Source of the DNA: Tetrastigma voinierianum
Lineage: Eukaryota > Streptophyta > Magnoliopsida > Vitales > Vitaceae
Length of the DNA stretch: 64,000 nt
Reading direction: 5' to 3'
Assembly: GCA_016808115.1 (NCBI GenBank)
Contig: JAEQBH010002942.1
Span: forward strand, 496,001 to 560,000
In this document: in pieces, positions 33,667-45,685 of the stretch
How the letters are laid out: every line of letters begins with the position of its first letter
Position numbering within the stretch: position 1 is the first letter of the stretch
Translations under genes and position numbers: made by a program
Notes under the pieces: generated by a model
What the model was told of the DNA's origin: nothing
What the model saw: only the letters and a program-made list of their open reading frames with translations
Database searches by the model: none

Positions 33667-36600
33667 TAGAATATTCGAAATATACCCTACGCTTCGACTT
33701 GTTTAGGTATATTAAAAGCTAAATGAATTGTTCGAATAAATGGGCAAGAACTTGGAATTAATACAACAAGTTTAAGGTAAATTAATAATTCTATTTTTAA
33801 TTCATAACCCAAGGGTCATAATTTAATGTTATATGTCAAAGTAGGATTTGATAAATCAATAGAAAATAAAATCGAAGTAGAGGACCAAAGGGTAATAAAA
33901 AGAAAGATATTAGAATAAAATAAGAAAGAAAATTATGGAAGAGACAAGTGGCTTGAAGGGAAAGAGGAGGAAGTTTCCTCCTTGGAAAGTAAAATAAAGT
34001 GATAAGATCAATATGATAGCACTAAAAATAAATATCTTATTTGGTCTCTGGGGAGAAAGAGAGAGCAAAACTAGCTTAAGAAGAAAATTTAAAAGAAGCA
34101 AGAAGAAAAAAGGCAAGAAAAGAGAAGATCACGTATGAACCATGATTTTATATAGAAAAGTATGGAAATATGGTTTAGTATGGAACTGTCAGATTTTACA
34201 GAAAAGTATGGAAATATGGTTTAGTATGGAACTACTAAATTTGAGTATGGAATTTGAGTATGCTATGTATGAACTAGGTATATTTTATATGAAAACTATG
34301 GGTGTATGGAAAAGTATCGATGTTTCATACAATAGTATGGGTTTGTATACTTTTGGGTATAGAAAGCATAGATACATGGTTTGGAAACCTCTATCTCATG
34401 TGCGATCTGGTTTGGAAACTCCCAACCCTATTTCTTGTTATTAGGTTGAGTTGAGAAGAGCCTGAGGCTCCTCAGGTAGGGTGTATTCTTTTGGGAAGGG
34501 TCAGCTTGCAATTAAAACCAAGTTACTCGTATTTTGATCCTAAATTTAGCCAGATCTTAGAACTTCTTTTTGGGTAAGAAATAAAGGGAATTTGGAAGAG
34601 TCCTTCAGTAATTGTAGCCACATCAATGAACTGAGGTTAGGTTTTTGAATTTTCAATCTGACCCCAGACCAAGTTATGATCCTTTACGCAGGTTAGCTGA
34701 ATAGATCTGGTCGGGTTAGTTAGTCCGGGCCAAATAATCCAAATTCTGCACCTTAGGAACCCAAGCTGGGTCGAAAAAGAGAATTTAGCTGCAATTCCTT
34801 CTGGGAAATTGTAGCCACATCGCTGAACTTGAATGATAGGCTTTCTTGAATTTCACCTGACCCCGAGACCAAGGTTATGGTCTTTACTCCGAACAACAAA
34901 TGGGCGAGAGGTCACCCATAGACCTCATGCAAAGCAGAGGTTAGCGCATCTCATGCGTTAGTAGGCCTGCACTCATTTAGTAGGAGGTTGGGCGACCTCA
35001 TCCAAGCAGGTCAGCTCACATCCCAGAGGCCGCAGACCTCATGCAAAGAAGGTCGCCAGACCTCATGCAACAGAGGTCAATAGAGGTCACAGACCCCACA
35101 TGCAAGAGAGGTCGCACCCTCATGCAAAGAGAGGTCAATGGAGGTTAAAGGTGACCTCATGCAAGAGAGGTCAAGAGACTCCACTGTGGTCAATGGGGTC
35201 GGTGCACTTCAAGGCACAGAGGCCGGCAGCATCCTCATGCAAATGCAGGTCGAATAGAGGCCGGCCAGACCTCATGCAAGAGGAGGTGCTGCACTCATGC
35301 AAATAGAGGTCACACCTCATGCGCCAGAGGTCAACAGACCATGCACAGAGGCCGGCCAGACCACGTAGCCAGGTCACAGACCATGCAACGAGGTCGCCAG
35401 ACCTCATCCCATGCAGGTCGGCCAGACATCGCCCAGATCTAACCCATCCCAGAGATCACCATCCGAGTCATTGAGCTGTCCCGTAGGAGCCCACCGTCTC
35501 AGAGAGCCTCAAATTTCGTCCCGTTCGTGCCAACAGTCGTGATTCACCACTGCATTTACCTCCAATCCTGGCTGGGCCATCCCTTCAACCGAACTCCGAT
35601 TCAAGTTCTCGACTCTGAAAGCCCATTGAGTCAAGAATCCATTGATATGCCTGAGGAGGATATTAGGTGTTAGACCTAGGTGTTATACCAAGCTCACCGA
35701 GGTCAGGTCAGCTCGTCCAATTCAAGATTTGACTACATATGACTTCAAACTTCGGAAGGTCATAACTCCTTCGTCCAAATTCCGATTCGGGTGTTCTTAG
35801 ACTCTATGGAAAGCCCATTGAGTCAAGAATCCATTAATATGCCTGAGGAGGATATTAGGTGTTAGTCCGAGGTGTCGACCTAGCCACGAGGTCGCCTCGT
35901 CCGCCAGCCGCCGTCTAGTGCTGACTACATATGACCTCAAAATCTAAAGGTCATACCGTCCGCTCCGATTTGGGTGTTTTGGACTCTATGGCCCATTGAG
36001 TAAAGAATACATCCATACATAGTATGATAAAATTCAACTCATATTAGGTCCATAGATATGAAAATAAGAAGGTATATGATGATCATAGTATATCATGCAT
36101 AATATAAGATAGATACAAGTATAAGATAGACAAAGTACAAGTAATGTATAAGTACTCTCCGAGATAGGATACCGATAAAGTACAAGTAAAACGTACAAGT
36201 ATAGAAATGTATTAGTATATGTCAGGCGATATGATAGTCTAATAAAGCACATGAAGATATAAGTTAACAAGATATAAGATGTTACTAGGAATGAGTATAT
36301 GTACACGAATGATAGGCATATATGAATATAAGAATGAGTAAATGGATGCATGATAAAAATATAGGAATATATGTATTATAGAGAAATATGAGAACTATAA
36401 TACAAGGCATGACATGAGAACGAATACATTTAAAGTAATGATAAGATATATTGTACATAAGCAATCATGATAATGGCCACATTCATGCTTATGAAATATG
36501 TACGTAAAATATAATAAAATGGATTGCCTCGTGGTTCCACCAAGTAGAGGATGATTGGCATGAGGGAAAAATAAGTCCGCAAAGATAAGCTCTCGTTTTA

Positions 36601-37952
36601 ACATCGAGGCCCCGCTTGATCGATGACATAGGATCCGGCTGATCAAAATCTTTAAAGTTGAGTCACCATCGCGCTTCGCTTTATAAGATAGTTCATTGTC
36701 TCAGATAATGATAATAGCATCTAAGTTCTAATAGACCAATGCTCTCAACAGTGAGTGTTAATACCCGGCCCCGATAAGACCACTATTTCAGATAACGAGT
36801 ACAACATTCTTCGGCCCTTATGTTCCCTATATCCACTTCTTTGGTATTTACAGCATGAAACATAAAATAAAATGATTTGAATATGACATGTGGAAAGATA
36901 TGATATGATATGAGAAGCATAGTAATCGCTATGTGATGATAAGTTCAGAACATGAGATTATACGACCGAGGTGATATATGGAAATGTATAAAAGTGTAAA
37001 ATGATCCTAAAGTTAATATGAAAGAGAAAGTATTATGAAAAGTATAACATGAATACAAAGATATGACAAGACATGATAACAAAGATAGAAAAACAAAGAC
37101 ACATCATAGTATATGATAATGCGATACGAAAAGAGTACCGAAATAGAGCATAAATAAATGGTATATAGTATATAACCATGAAAGTAATATATATAAGAAT
37201 ATGACATGCACGTATCAGATATGTAATATGAACCATTAGAAAGATAATAGATCAAATGATAAGTACTGTATCAAGAAACATATGATATGAACATATGATG
37301 CACATACCTAAATGAATAGAGGGAACATGCTATGAACACATGATAGAAATGCATAAGTGCTAAGAGATAAGTAAAAGATGACAAAGCACAGGAATACAGT
37401 AAAAGTATAGATAGGAGTTATGCCAAAGACAGAGAACATGTGACATGCAATAGGAATGTAAAGATGATAAATAATAAAATGCTATATGAATTTGTATAGA
37501 TATATTACATGCATATGTATAAGCTTGTGACGGTCACCATTGGTGGTTGTCCATGCTTATGTTCCCACTAAGCGTAAAGCTTAGCACTGCAAGTTCAATC
37601 CGCAGGTACGTATAGTAAGACAAGGATAGAGGACATGACATTCCACATCGCAGGTCGAGTTACCAGAGATAGGTGTTTCACCAGATCGCTCTTCGCGATC
37701 TCTCGATGTTTTTGTATTAGAAAAAAATGTACATGTATAAGTAAATGAGACTCAAGATATGTGTGTATGTATTTACCACACCACTATATAGTTTTTCAGA
37801 ATGAAAAGGATTTTTTTGTTATTACAGAATTGTTTATATAAATACAGTACAAGTTCACTTCCAGTTAACAGTGTCAAGAGTCCAAGATATAGTCTCGTGC
37901 ATGGACTTCAGTTCGATCCGCCATTCGTCGGATTCAGGAATGGGGCGTGACA
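33667..37952 (+). repeat. E3 3' LTR
   Basis: The first about ten bases are eroded (ATATTCGAAATATACCC instead of TGTAACACCCCGAAATATAC). The rest follows the 5' LTR to GGATTCAGGAATGGGGCGTGACA. It has the same modules in the same order: TATGGAAATATGG units, minisatellite, 185-192 bp repeats, ATGATA-rich stretch. Differences from the 5' LTR are mostly short gaps. A purine run, AAGGTAGGAGAATAGA, just before it is a plausible polypurine tract. Confidence 0.85.
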
Positions 37953-37957
37953 TAGAG

Positions 37958-38936
37958 TGGCATAAGCGCAACACCCTGGCTATTCTGCATCAAACACAAA
38001 CTAAGACTACCGAAGTACCACTTTAAACCATAAACCCGTCTCTCCCATCAATAAAGCTAGGAACTGAACTGGAGCAGTCAATTCACCCCCTTCCTCTCCT
38101 TCTCAATCAACAACAACAATCAACAACAACCACCTCGAAGTAAAGGAACCCCCACCGGCAGGCATCCACCAATCCACAGCCTTTTTGTAGCATATTTCTA
38201 CGCCTGCTATGGGCCGCGTATCCCGGGAGAAACCTCCTTAACAAACTTCCCAATACCCAACTTAACCAAGCAAAGCTTCACTTACACATCTTCGCGAGCC
38301 TGTCTCAACATGAACTTGTAATTTTAGGGATCCATACCACCTCTCTTAGTCGAGATTCACAAGGACTCCAGGTGAATGTCAATTGCCAAGCCACAAACTG
38401 CACTTGCTCAACTCGCATACACCGCCACCCCTTGGTGGTCTCAACATAAACCCAGGTGCCAATGTCATCACCACCAATACACTAGATATCATTGATAAAG
38501 ACTATGACAAACCTATCCAAATACTACCGGAATACTCTGCTCATCAAATCCATAACCGTCTGGGCATTAGAAGTAAAACCAACCACATCACCAAAACTAT
38601 AATGCCCTCAGAGGTGTCTTGAATGCGCCTGTGAACATCACTCTCAGACTCTCAACCGATGATACCCCGACCTAACCCATCTCGAGCAACACCAGACCTA
38701 GATTTAATCAATCACTGATCTTAGAGTGATACCGATTATGATGGTAACTCTGTCACCAGACAAATCTACACAACTCCGCAAACCTCATCTTCTTTTCACA
38801 AAGAGAATTGGAGCTCTACGGATACTCAATCTAATGGAACTTTACTCAACAACTCTTTCAATCGAGCCTTAAGCCCTCAACTTCCGCAGAGCCATCCTAT
38901 AAGGAGGAATGGAAATGGGCCTGCCCCGGGATCAAA
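37958..38936 (-). pseudogene. E2 RT and start of RNase H
   Basis: The minus-strand sequence continues the protease frame into RT. FVIVFINDI (38485-38499) is the polymerase active-site motif, normally F-[IV]-D-D-I; the first Asp reads Asn and a stop follows. SKCSLWL further on matches the usual SKCEFWL. The end at 37958 joins the RNase H at 15717 once E3 is removed. The enzyme would copy element RNA to cDNA. Stops and shifts make it inactive. Confidence 0.8.
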
Positions 38937-39401
38937 CTAATGGTGAACTCCACTTCTCTCTATCCGAAGGTAATCCCGCAATATCATTTCGAATACATCC
39001 GGGAACTCTCTAACAACCCGGAATCTCATCCACTCAGAGTCCCCTCCCTTCCCCTCGTCTCCCACCACATAGCTTCGATAACCCTGACAACCCTTACGCA
39101 AAGATCCTCGCGCCATGGCTGAGATCATAATCGGAAAATACTGTGATTCCTCGAACTTTACCTCCAAGTTCCCTGGCTTATGTAACTTTACTTCCTTTTT
39201 ATAACAATCTAACGTGGCCTTATGGCGAGACAACCAATCCATACCGAGAACCACATCAAAATCCCTAATATCTAGGGCCATAAGATCCGTTGGGAACTCT
39301 TGTCCCCCAATTAGAACTCTACTATCTTTGACTACTCTGTCTTTAGAATAATCTGATTCCCACCTGGTTGAAAACTCTGCACGAATTCCCCTAATGATCA
39401 A
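38937..39401 (-). pseudogene. E2 protease and Pol linker
   Basis: A 154-codon minus frame includes FDVVLGMDWLSRHKATLDC, YKKEVKLHKPG, MISAM, RKGCQGY and VVREFPDVF. These are the second half of the gypsy retropepsin domain and the conserved lead into RT in Tekay/Del-type elements. The protease active-site loop upstream (D-[ST]-G) is not visible, because the frame starts after it. It is the longest clean pol frame in E2. Confidence 0.9.
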
Positions 39402-39429
39402 TTCGATCGCACGTCACTATATGGCTTCT

Positions 39430-39755
39430 GGCGCCCAACTTCGTGTTTACAGACCTCCTAGGCTCTTTTAGGAACCTCTCTCGGGTGGCGGCGGAGGTGG
39501 TCAGGTCTGTGGTCGACTCCAGCCTATAGCTACTATAAGAGCAATATGTGCCACCGCTTCCGCACAACAATCCTTGAACTCACAGCCCTCCTCGTGGCTC
39601 AAATGGTCTAGCCCCGACCGCTGCTGGAGGCCGATTCATGGAGGCGGTAGGAAGAACCAATCGCGTGCTTATCTCCCTCGTACGCAGATCGCAAAGACGC
39701 CAGAAGCCTCTAGAATGGCTCTCCTAGAACGACCTCGACGTCCTCTCCGTGACAT
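39430..39755 (-). pseudogene. E2 gag N-terminus, rest of gag missing
   Basis: The minus frame starts at the ATG complement at 39755 with MSRRGRRGRSRRAILEA, like the basic N-termini of plant Tekay/Del Gag. Within about 350 bp the sequence reaches the protease frame, whereas a complete gag needs roughly 1 kb more. Capsid and zinc knuckle are therefore deleted. Confidence 0.6.
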
Positions 39756-39887
39756 AGTGCTTTATCCGCAAAAATCAATTGTTTAGTACTGAAACACTTA
39801 ATATGTATGTACTTTGGAATTTTAAAATGCATGGCTAAGTAATGTGTATAAGAAAACTACTATATTTAATAACACGATTTCCTAAGA

Positions 39888-39904
39888 CCCCCGTCCGATA
39901 CCAA
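39888..39904 (-). other. E2 primer-binding site
   Basis: Next to the LTR start at 39906 the minus strand reads TTGGTATCGGACGG, close to the initiator-Met tRNA PBS (TGGTATCAGAGC). It confirms that the right LTR is the 5' LTR. Confidence 0.65.
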
Positions 39905-39905
39905 C

Positions 39906-42697
39906 TGACACACCCCACCCCTACTAGGTAGGTGATGTGCCTAAGAACCCCATAGAAACCGTACCGACACTTCCAACGACTCAGAAAATCCTATGAAGCC
40001 GTCGTTGCTTATTGAAACCCAGATAAAATTTTTCTTTTCTAAACTTGTAGATTTTGCTAGGAAAATTTCGCAAGATACTGTTCCGTGACATAGGACAAGT
40101 CCCAAAACCTGTAAATACAATTTACACTTCCAAAATATGGCAACCAACAACACTTCTTCAAAAGAGCCTCAGGCTCATCACATTTTCATAAAACAAACTA
40201 TGTACATACATATGCACAATTATACAAGTTCAAAGTACTTTCTTACAAATATATACAATGGTGGGTAAATATAGCACATATAACTAGTAGTAAGGAGGAC
40301 CTGACATGTCCTGTCATTCGGCTGCACTGCTCTTGAAAGATAATTTTAAACAAAAATAAATAGCCAAACGAGTTCAAAGGAGTGTATGCTTTATAAATTG
40401 CTTGCCTTTTTTGAAAACATCTCAAAATCAGAAACTATCTTTTTTACCAAAGATTTAAAACCTTGCTATTTCTGCCAGCAAAAGTTTCTAAAATCCTTTC
40501 ATAAACCCGCTTGTTTGAGCTTGGTTATAAAAGTTTCAAACTTTTTATAAACTGCTTATTTGCTTTTCTATAAAAGTTTCTAAAACTTTTTAAGTAAAAC
40601 CGCTTTGCTTGCTTGCCATAAAGTTCTAAAACTTTCATAAAATGCTTGCTTGCTTATCAATGGTCGATTTAAAGCTGTATGTAAAATACTTATAAAAATA
40701 AAGACTCAACCACAGAGGCCTTTCTGTCACTGCATCTTTAGCAAAACACGGGAAACCCGTGTCTCTATCGTGCTCCAGCTGACCTCGTGTCCACATTACC
40801 CAAGTACCCTAGTAAACATGAGAAACCTTGATCTCTACCGTGCTGGTGGAAGGACCACGTGTCCACATCACATATTCCGATAAATATGGTGGAATGCTTC
40901 ATCACCACATAAATAGCTAGCACGCTAACTTTATATACCCAAAAGACGTGCCACGGTCCTCCCTAATATGCCATAATGCATGAGCTATGTTTGCTGACCA
41001 AGCAAATCTATAATGCAATGCAATCATGTCCTAATCACCGCACGTACCAACACCTTTGACTGTTAATGTCATTAAAACTAGATTTCTTTAAGGCTTGACT
41101 TATAAAATATAATTTTTTCAGTTGCTTGTTTTTATAAAATATGGTTTAACAAATCAAAACTATAAGCTTTAAAATAGTGGGTTTAACAATTAAAGTTACA
41201 CAATATAAGTTTGTTTCTGTTTGCTTAATAAACATATTACTTGCTTGCTTGCTTTATAAAATATGGTTTAACAAATCAAACTATAAGCTTTAAAACTATG
41301 GTTTAACCAATCAAAACTATAACCTTTAAAATATGGTTTAAATAATTAAACCATAAGTTTAAAATATGGGTTAACAATTAAACCCAAAACATACCAAATA
41401 AGTAAAACGTATTTATAACAATACACTAGGTATCAAAATAAAGTTTAGAACACTCACTTTTCCGTTTACAATAATTGAGCACGACTTCAAAATTTCTCCG
41501 CCGCTTTTACTCCTACATATCTAATGTATTACCACTCGCTATCACACCAAGAATTTGCACACATCATGCATACAATTAAATTTTTCGTAGGCAGGCCCCA
41601 AATGCCATTCATAGGCATATGGCCAGATTCTAGACTCAAGGGGCTTTTCGTAGAGTCCAAGAACACCCGAAAACAATTCTGAAATTCATGTTTGGACTGT
41701 CCGAAAACAATCCCGAAATTTCAACTCGAACTGTCTGAAAACAGTCCCGAAATTCAGCCCGAATTATCCGAAAATAGTCCCAAAAATTCTTAAAAATTCC
41801 TAAACTCAGTCAAAAAATTTTGGAACTGAAATTTACTCGCTCTACAAATCCTACCATTAAATTATCTTTAGGATAAAAATAACAAAAAGTAGAAAATTCT
41901 CACCTTCGAATCTTGACGAAACGCTTAAGATTTTGTGACCTACGCCAGAAATTCTTACGCAGAGACTAAATCTCCCGCCTTTGCTTCGATGAAAACCTAC
42001 GATCCGATTTCCGTAAATTTTAGAGAGAAGCGAAAAAAAGAAAAAATTAAAAAATCTTAATCTCTCTTTCCATTCTCGCCGTCCGTCCCACGCACCACAC
42101 ACCTTTTGACTTTTATCCTCCTTTTTTTTTTAAATTTATTATTATTATTATTTGGATACATATCTCATATCAGTTTCATCTTGTATCCATTTGATGCCTG
42201 AACAATTTATTTATTTTCAGTTCACTTTATTTTAAATGAACTTAGCTTAAACGATTTTCTGACTTCCGAGATTTTCGTAAAAATTTCGTCCTTGAAGTCA
42301 CTAACGGCTTATCACCCAGAAAATCGTAAAATATTTTGCTTGTCTTTGAATTCGACGAAACTTTTTTGGGTCACTAGATTTTGCGAGACGAATTTAACAA
42401 CAAGAAATTGCTTCGGCTATCCGAGATCTGTGAGAATTTTCAGTTTCGAACCGTTATGGTAATTTATTATTATTATTATCCTTTAACTAATTAAAGTTTC
42501 CATGCTTTGTATTTTCACCCCTCCACTTTCCTTAATTGCAAAAGTGCCACAATTCTTTGAAAATTTTACAATTTCATCCTTAAAAACAACTTCCAAAAAT
42601 ATTACTATGATACTCAACTAATTAAGGAAGCCCTTGGTGCACATATGTGACTCTACGGTTACACGTACCGTACATCCTCTTGGGACGGGGCGTTACA
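39906..42697 (-). repeat. E2 5' LTR (right)
   Basis: It starts TGACACACCCCACC and ends TCTTGGGACGGGGCGTTACA. It carries eroded versions of the three arrays of the left LTR (about 40480-40655, 40735-40880 and 41130-41395). It is about 190 bp shorter than the left LTR, mostly through small deletions in arrays. Confidence 0.85.
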
Positions 42698-42708
42698 TAT
42701 ACTTTCTC

Positions 42709-43330
42709 TTATGTGTCTTTTACTATGTCTAAACCAATCACCTTATGCTCATTCAACTCTGTCAAACATACCGGAGTTCTACATCTCCGACCATATAAAG
42801 TTTCGTACGGTGCCATGCTAATACTTGCTTGATAACTGTTGTTATAGACAAATTCCATCAATGAAATATACCTATCCAAACTTCTAGGAAATTCCATGAC
42901 ACAACCTCGAAGCATGTCTTCGAGTACTTGAATTAATCTCTCTCACTGTCCATTTGTTTGTGGAAGGAATGCTGTTTTGAAATCGCCCAGTACCTAAGGT
43001 CGCATTAGTTCCTTCGAACTCGATGTAAAATGCAGATCTCTATCTGACACAATAGACAATGATACACCATGCAATCGTACAATCTCTTTCATGTATAGCT
43101 GAGCTAGTCGATCCATAGAATAGTCCATCATGGCCGGTATAAAATGGGCCGACTTTTGTGAGCTTATCAACAATCACCCAGACAGGGTCATGTTTTTGTT
43201 GTGTGAGGGGGAAACCTGACACAAAATCCATGGTAATGTTATCCCACTTCCATCGGTGCATCGGGAGCGGATTCAATGTAATCGGTTGGAATCCTGCGTT
43301 TAGCTTGACTTGCTGACATCGCCAAATATT
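42709..43330 (-). pseudogene. E1 integrase core
   Basis: The minus frame 43040-43276 has MHRWKWDNITMDFVSGFP and DPVWVIVDKLTK, the start of the catalytic core (DFVSGLP and IWVIVDRLTK in intact copies). The frame 42709-42915 continues with a PRSLDRYISLMEFVYNNSY segment, APYETLYGRRCRTPVC and LTELNEHKVIG. E2 cuts the domain at 42697; its C-terminus is at 11016-11402. Frames differ and the central D/E residues cannot be placed. Confidence 0.9.
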
Positions 43331-44150
43331 TAGACATGTACTATGTCACATCTCTTTCATTCCTTTCCACTAATAATGTTGTTTCAAATCTCCGGTACAT
43401 CTTATTACCTCTAGATTTGATGGTAAATACCGGCATTACGAGCTTTAAATAAAGAATCCCTTTTCTTTAGCCTTTATCATCCGCACACATAACTGCTCCG
43501 AAATACAAACTTAGCTTCTTTTGCATCGAAAATCACTTTATCACCATCTCCGACCATTTGTACCTTTTCTATAACTCTACATCATTTTTCGCGCACTTAT
43601 CATTTATTTGTTATAAAATAAAGCTATGGGCTGTTAGTTGAGCTAATATAACTCCATCATCTTCTAGTCTCCATTCATTATGTTGAAGTGACACGCTGCC
43701 ACTATCTTTCTGCTTAAAGCATCTGCTACCGCATTAGCTTTTCCGGGGTGGCAATATATTATACAGCCATAATCTTTGAATAACTCTAACCACCTCCGCT
43801 ATTTAAAATTTGACTTTTCTCGAAAGAAGGTGTACTTGAGACTCTTGCATCTATGCAAATTTACACTTTTCCATATAAGAGTGTCGCCATATTTTTAAAG
43901 CAAACACTATCGCAGCCCAACTATAGGCGTCATGAGTGGATAATTTTGTTCTTGCGGGCTTCAACTCCGCTTGGATACATAAGTCACTACTTTTCCATCT
44001 TCAGATGCCACACACATCCTAAAACTAACACCAAGCATCATCAGAGTAGGGTATACTCTTTTCCCAAGGTAGGCTGCATCAATACTAGTACTTCAACCAT
44101 CATTTCTTTCAACTGTTCAAAACTATTATGACATTTATCTGTCCACTCAA
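43331..44150 (-). pseudogene. E1 RNase H and integrase N-terminus
   Basis: The minus strand has a DAYSWAAIVFALKIWRHS segment (about 43870-43930), the equivalent of LELAAVVFALKIWRHYLYG, and a degraded QKELNLRQRRWLEL block (about 43780-43830). Sequence to 43331 is the degraded integrase N-terminal side. No intact active-site set is visible. Confidence 0.7.
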
Positions 44151-44950
44151 ACTTTACTCCTTTCCTGAGTAATTTGGTGAGCGGAGAAGCTATGACAGAG
44201 AATCCTTTCACAAATTCAATATCCTACTTGGCCTCATTTAAACTTCTCACCTCGTTACATTTCGAGGTGTGTGGTTTCAATTTACAACGGCCTCACCTTT
44301 TATAGGTCCACTTATACCCTCACCGACATAATATGACCTAGAAGGAAATCCTTTAGCCAAAAGACACATTTGTCGAAGCTTAAGATATAACTTCTTTTCT
44401 TAACGCCTCCATGACTATTCTCGTATAATCGCTCATGTTCCCCGTGCATCCTTAGAATACACCAGATACATCGATAAAGACCACAACAACCGATCCACAT
44501 AGGATCGAAATACTTATTCATTAAATCCATGAATGCCGCCGGCGATAGCTTCAACCCAAATGGCATTACTAAAAACTCATAATGGCCATATCAAGTTCTA
44601 AATACCTTCTCGCACATTGACATCTTTCACTCTTATCGATAATACCCTAACGCAGTTTATCTTCGAAAGACACCCGCCCCTTTAATCGATAAAAAGATCT
44701 TCGATTCTCTCGCAACGGGTAATTAAGCCATTGTCACCTTACTGACGGCGAGAGTGCCATCTTCTTTCACTACAAAATGTTGACTCCTGCATGAACACTG
44801 GGTCGGATAAATCCTTTTATCCATAAGCTCTTGTAATTGAATCTTTAACTCTTCTAACTCGTTGAGCCATCCCTTGCAGGTGCTCTAGACATGTGGGCTG
44901 TTCCTGTACACCTTTATGGATAAGTCCACCTTCCTCTCAAGGAATACTGT
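44151..44950 (-). pseudogene. E1 reverse transcriptase
   Basis: The 44312-44566 minus frame begins MPFGLKLSPAAFMDLMNKYF, the classic gypsy RT motif (MPFGLTNAPAAFMDLMNRVF type), and ends with a DKCVFWLKDFLLGHIMS segment. The catalytic region around 44470-44490 reads VVVFIDVSG in another frame: the second Asp of the F-I-D-D box is lost. A frameshift lies within the palm. Confidence 0.85.
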
Positions 44951-45179
44951 AACTCTTCAAAGGAATACATCCTGAAATTCCTTACTAATGGAATCTTCCA
45001 GCATCAACTTGACTCTCTTAGAGTCAAATATCAAGGCCAAGAATGTCTCACAAATTCTTCCTCATAAGCTCCTAACTCGCATAGCTGAGATCACATCGGG
45101 ATATCATGCTTATCTAATGCCCTATACTATCACCTCAGACTGGTCAGAGCATCTCAACACTATCAGATTTTGACCACAA

Positions 45180-45540
45180 ACAACGATGGCTCTGTTTAGA
45201 TTACGAACTAATCCATCTCTTAATCAAGTCAAACTCTGAATGGCAAGGTTATCAAACCTGAGAAACCTCTCGCTTGATAACAATGGGGGTAATTTCAGAT
45301 ACGCTATTCACACGCTTAACACTGCGCCCAACGGATCGGTCACATGCATGTCATATGCCAATTGTTCCACCCGCCATCTTATCAAATACATGTTCAATGC
45401 ATACATACGGTCGAGTGGATCTAGGATCAATCAATACGTGCATCTCAATATCATAAAGAGAAAAATACTGCCACAACCTCGGGAGCATCTCGGGATCCTT
45501 CACGAGCCTTTATAGAATATGCTCGCGGTCAGTCAGAGGG
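45180..45540 (-). pseudogene. E1 aspartic protease
   Basis: The minus strand reads MHVLIDPRSTRPYV (near 45405-45445), matching the retropepsin loop L-I-D-P-G-S-T-R with Gly changed to Arg. It is followed by remnants of the M-D-W-L region near 45195-45230. The change in the active-site glycine and several stops indicate an inactive domain. Confidence 0.7.
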
Positions 45541-45685
45541 TATGACGATCCAATGTCCCGCTAAACATTCGCCTCCGCCCTCTATCGAATCACACTTAAC
45601 TCACTCTCGATATCTCGGTCAAGGTAGTATAACTGATTTTCCTGCCACTTTCTTGCAGACTTCTATTATCCTTTGACTCTCTGGG

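Larger units (their letters stand above)
15723..37952 (+). mobile_element. E3: gag-only LTR retrotransposon with very long LTRs
   Basis: The element is bounded by a perfect TAGAG duplication and inserted in the E2 RNase H. LTRs are 15723-20279 (4557 bp) and about 33667-37952 (about 4286 bp). Subtracting nested E4 (20822-33202) leaves only about 1 kb of internal DNA: a primer-binding site at 20282, the start of a gag-like frame at 20413, and a gag zinc knuckle at 33228-33269. There is no trace of protease, RT or integrase. This is the structure of non-autonomous TR-GAG or LARD-type elements, which depend on enzymes from a partner. The knuckle resembles that of E1, a candidate relative of the partner. 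Confidence 0.8.
11428..42697 (-). mobile_element. E2: Ty3/gypsy retrotransposon nested in E1 integrase
   Basis: It runs from TGACACACC (11428) to GGGCGTTACA (42697), flanked by TATCT (11423-11427) and TATAC (42698-42702), a 4/5 target duplication. LTRs are 2986 and 2792 bp. Coding is on the minus strand: gag start, protease and RT at right (37958-39755), RNase H and integrase at left (14654-15717), with E3 between. Most of gag is missing, because the gag start lies only a few hundred bases from protease. Confidence 0.85.
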
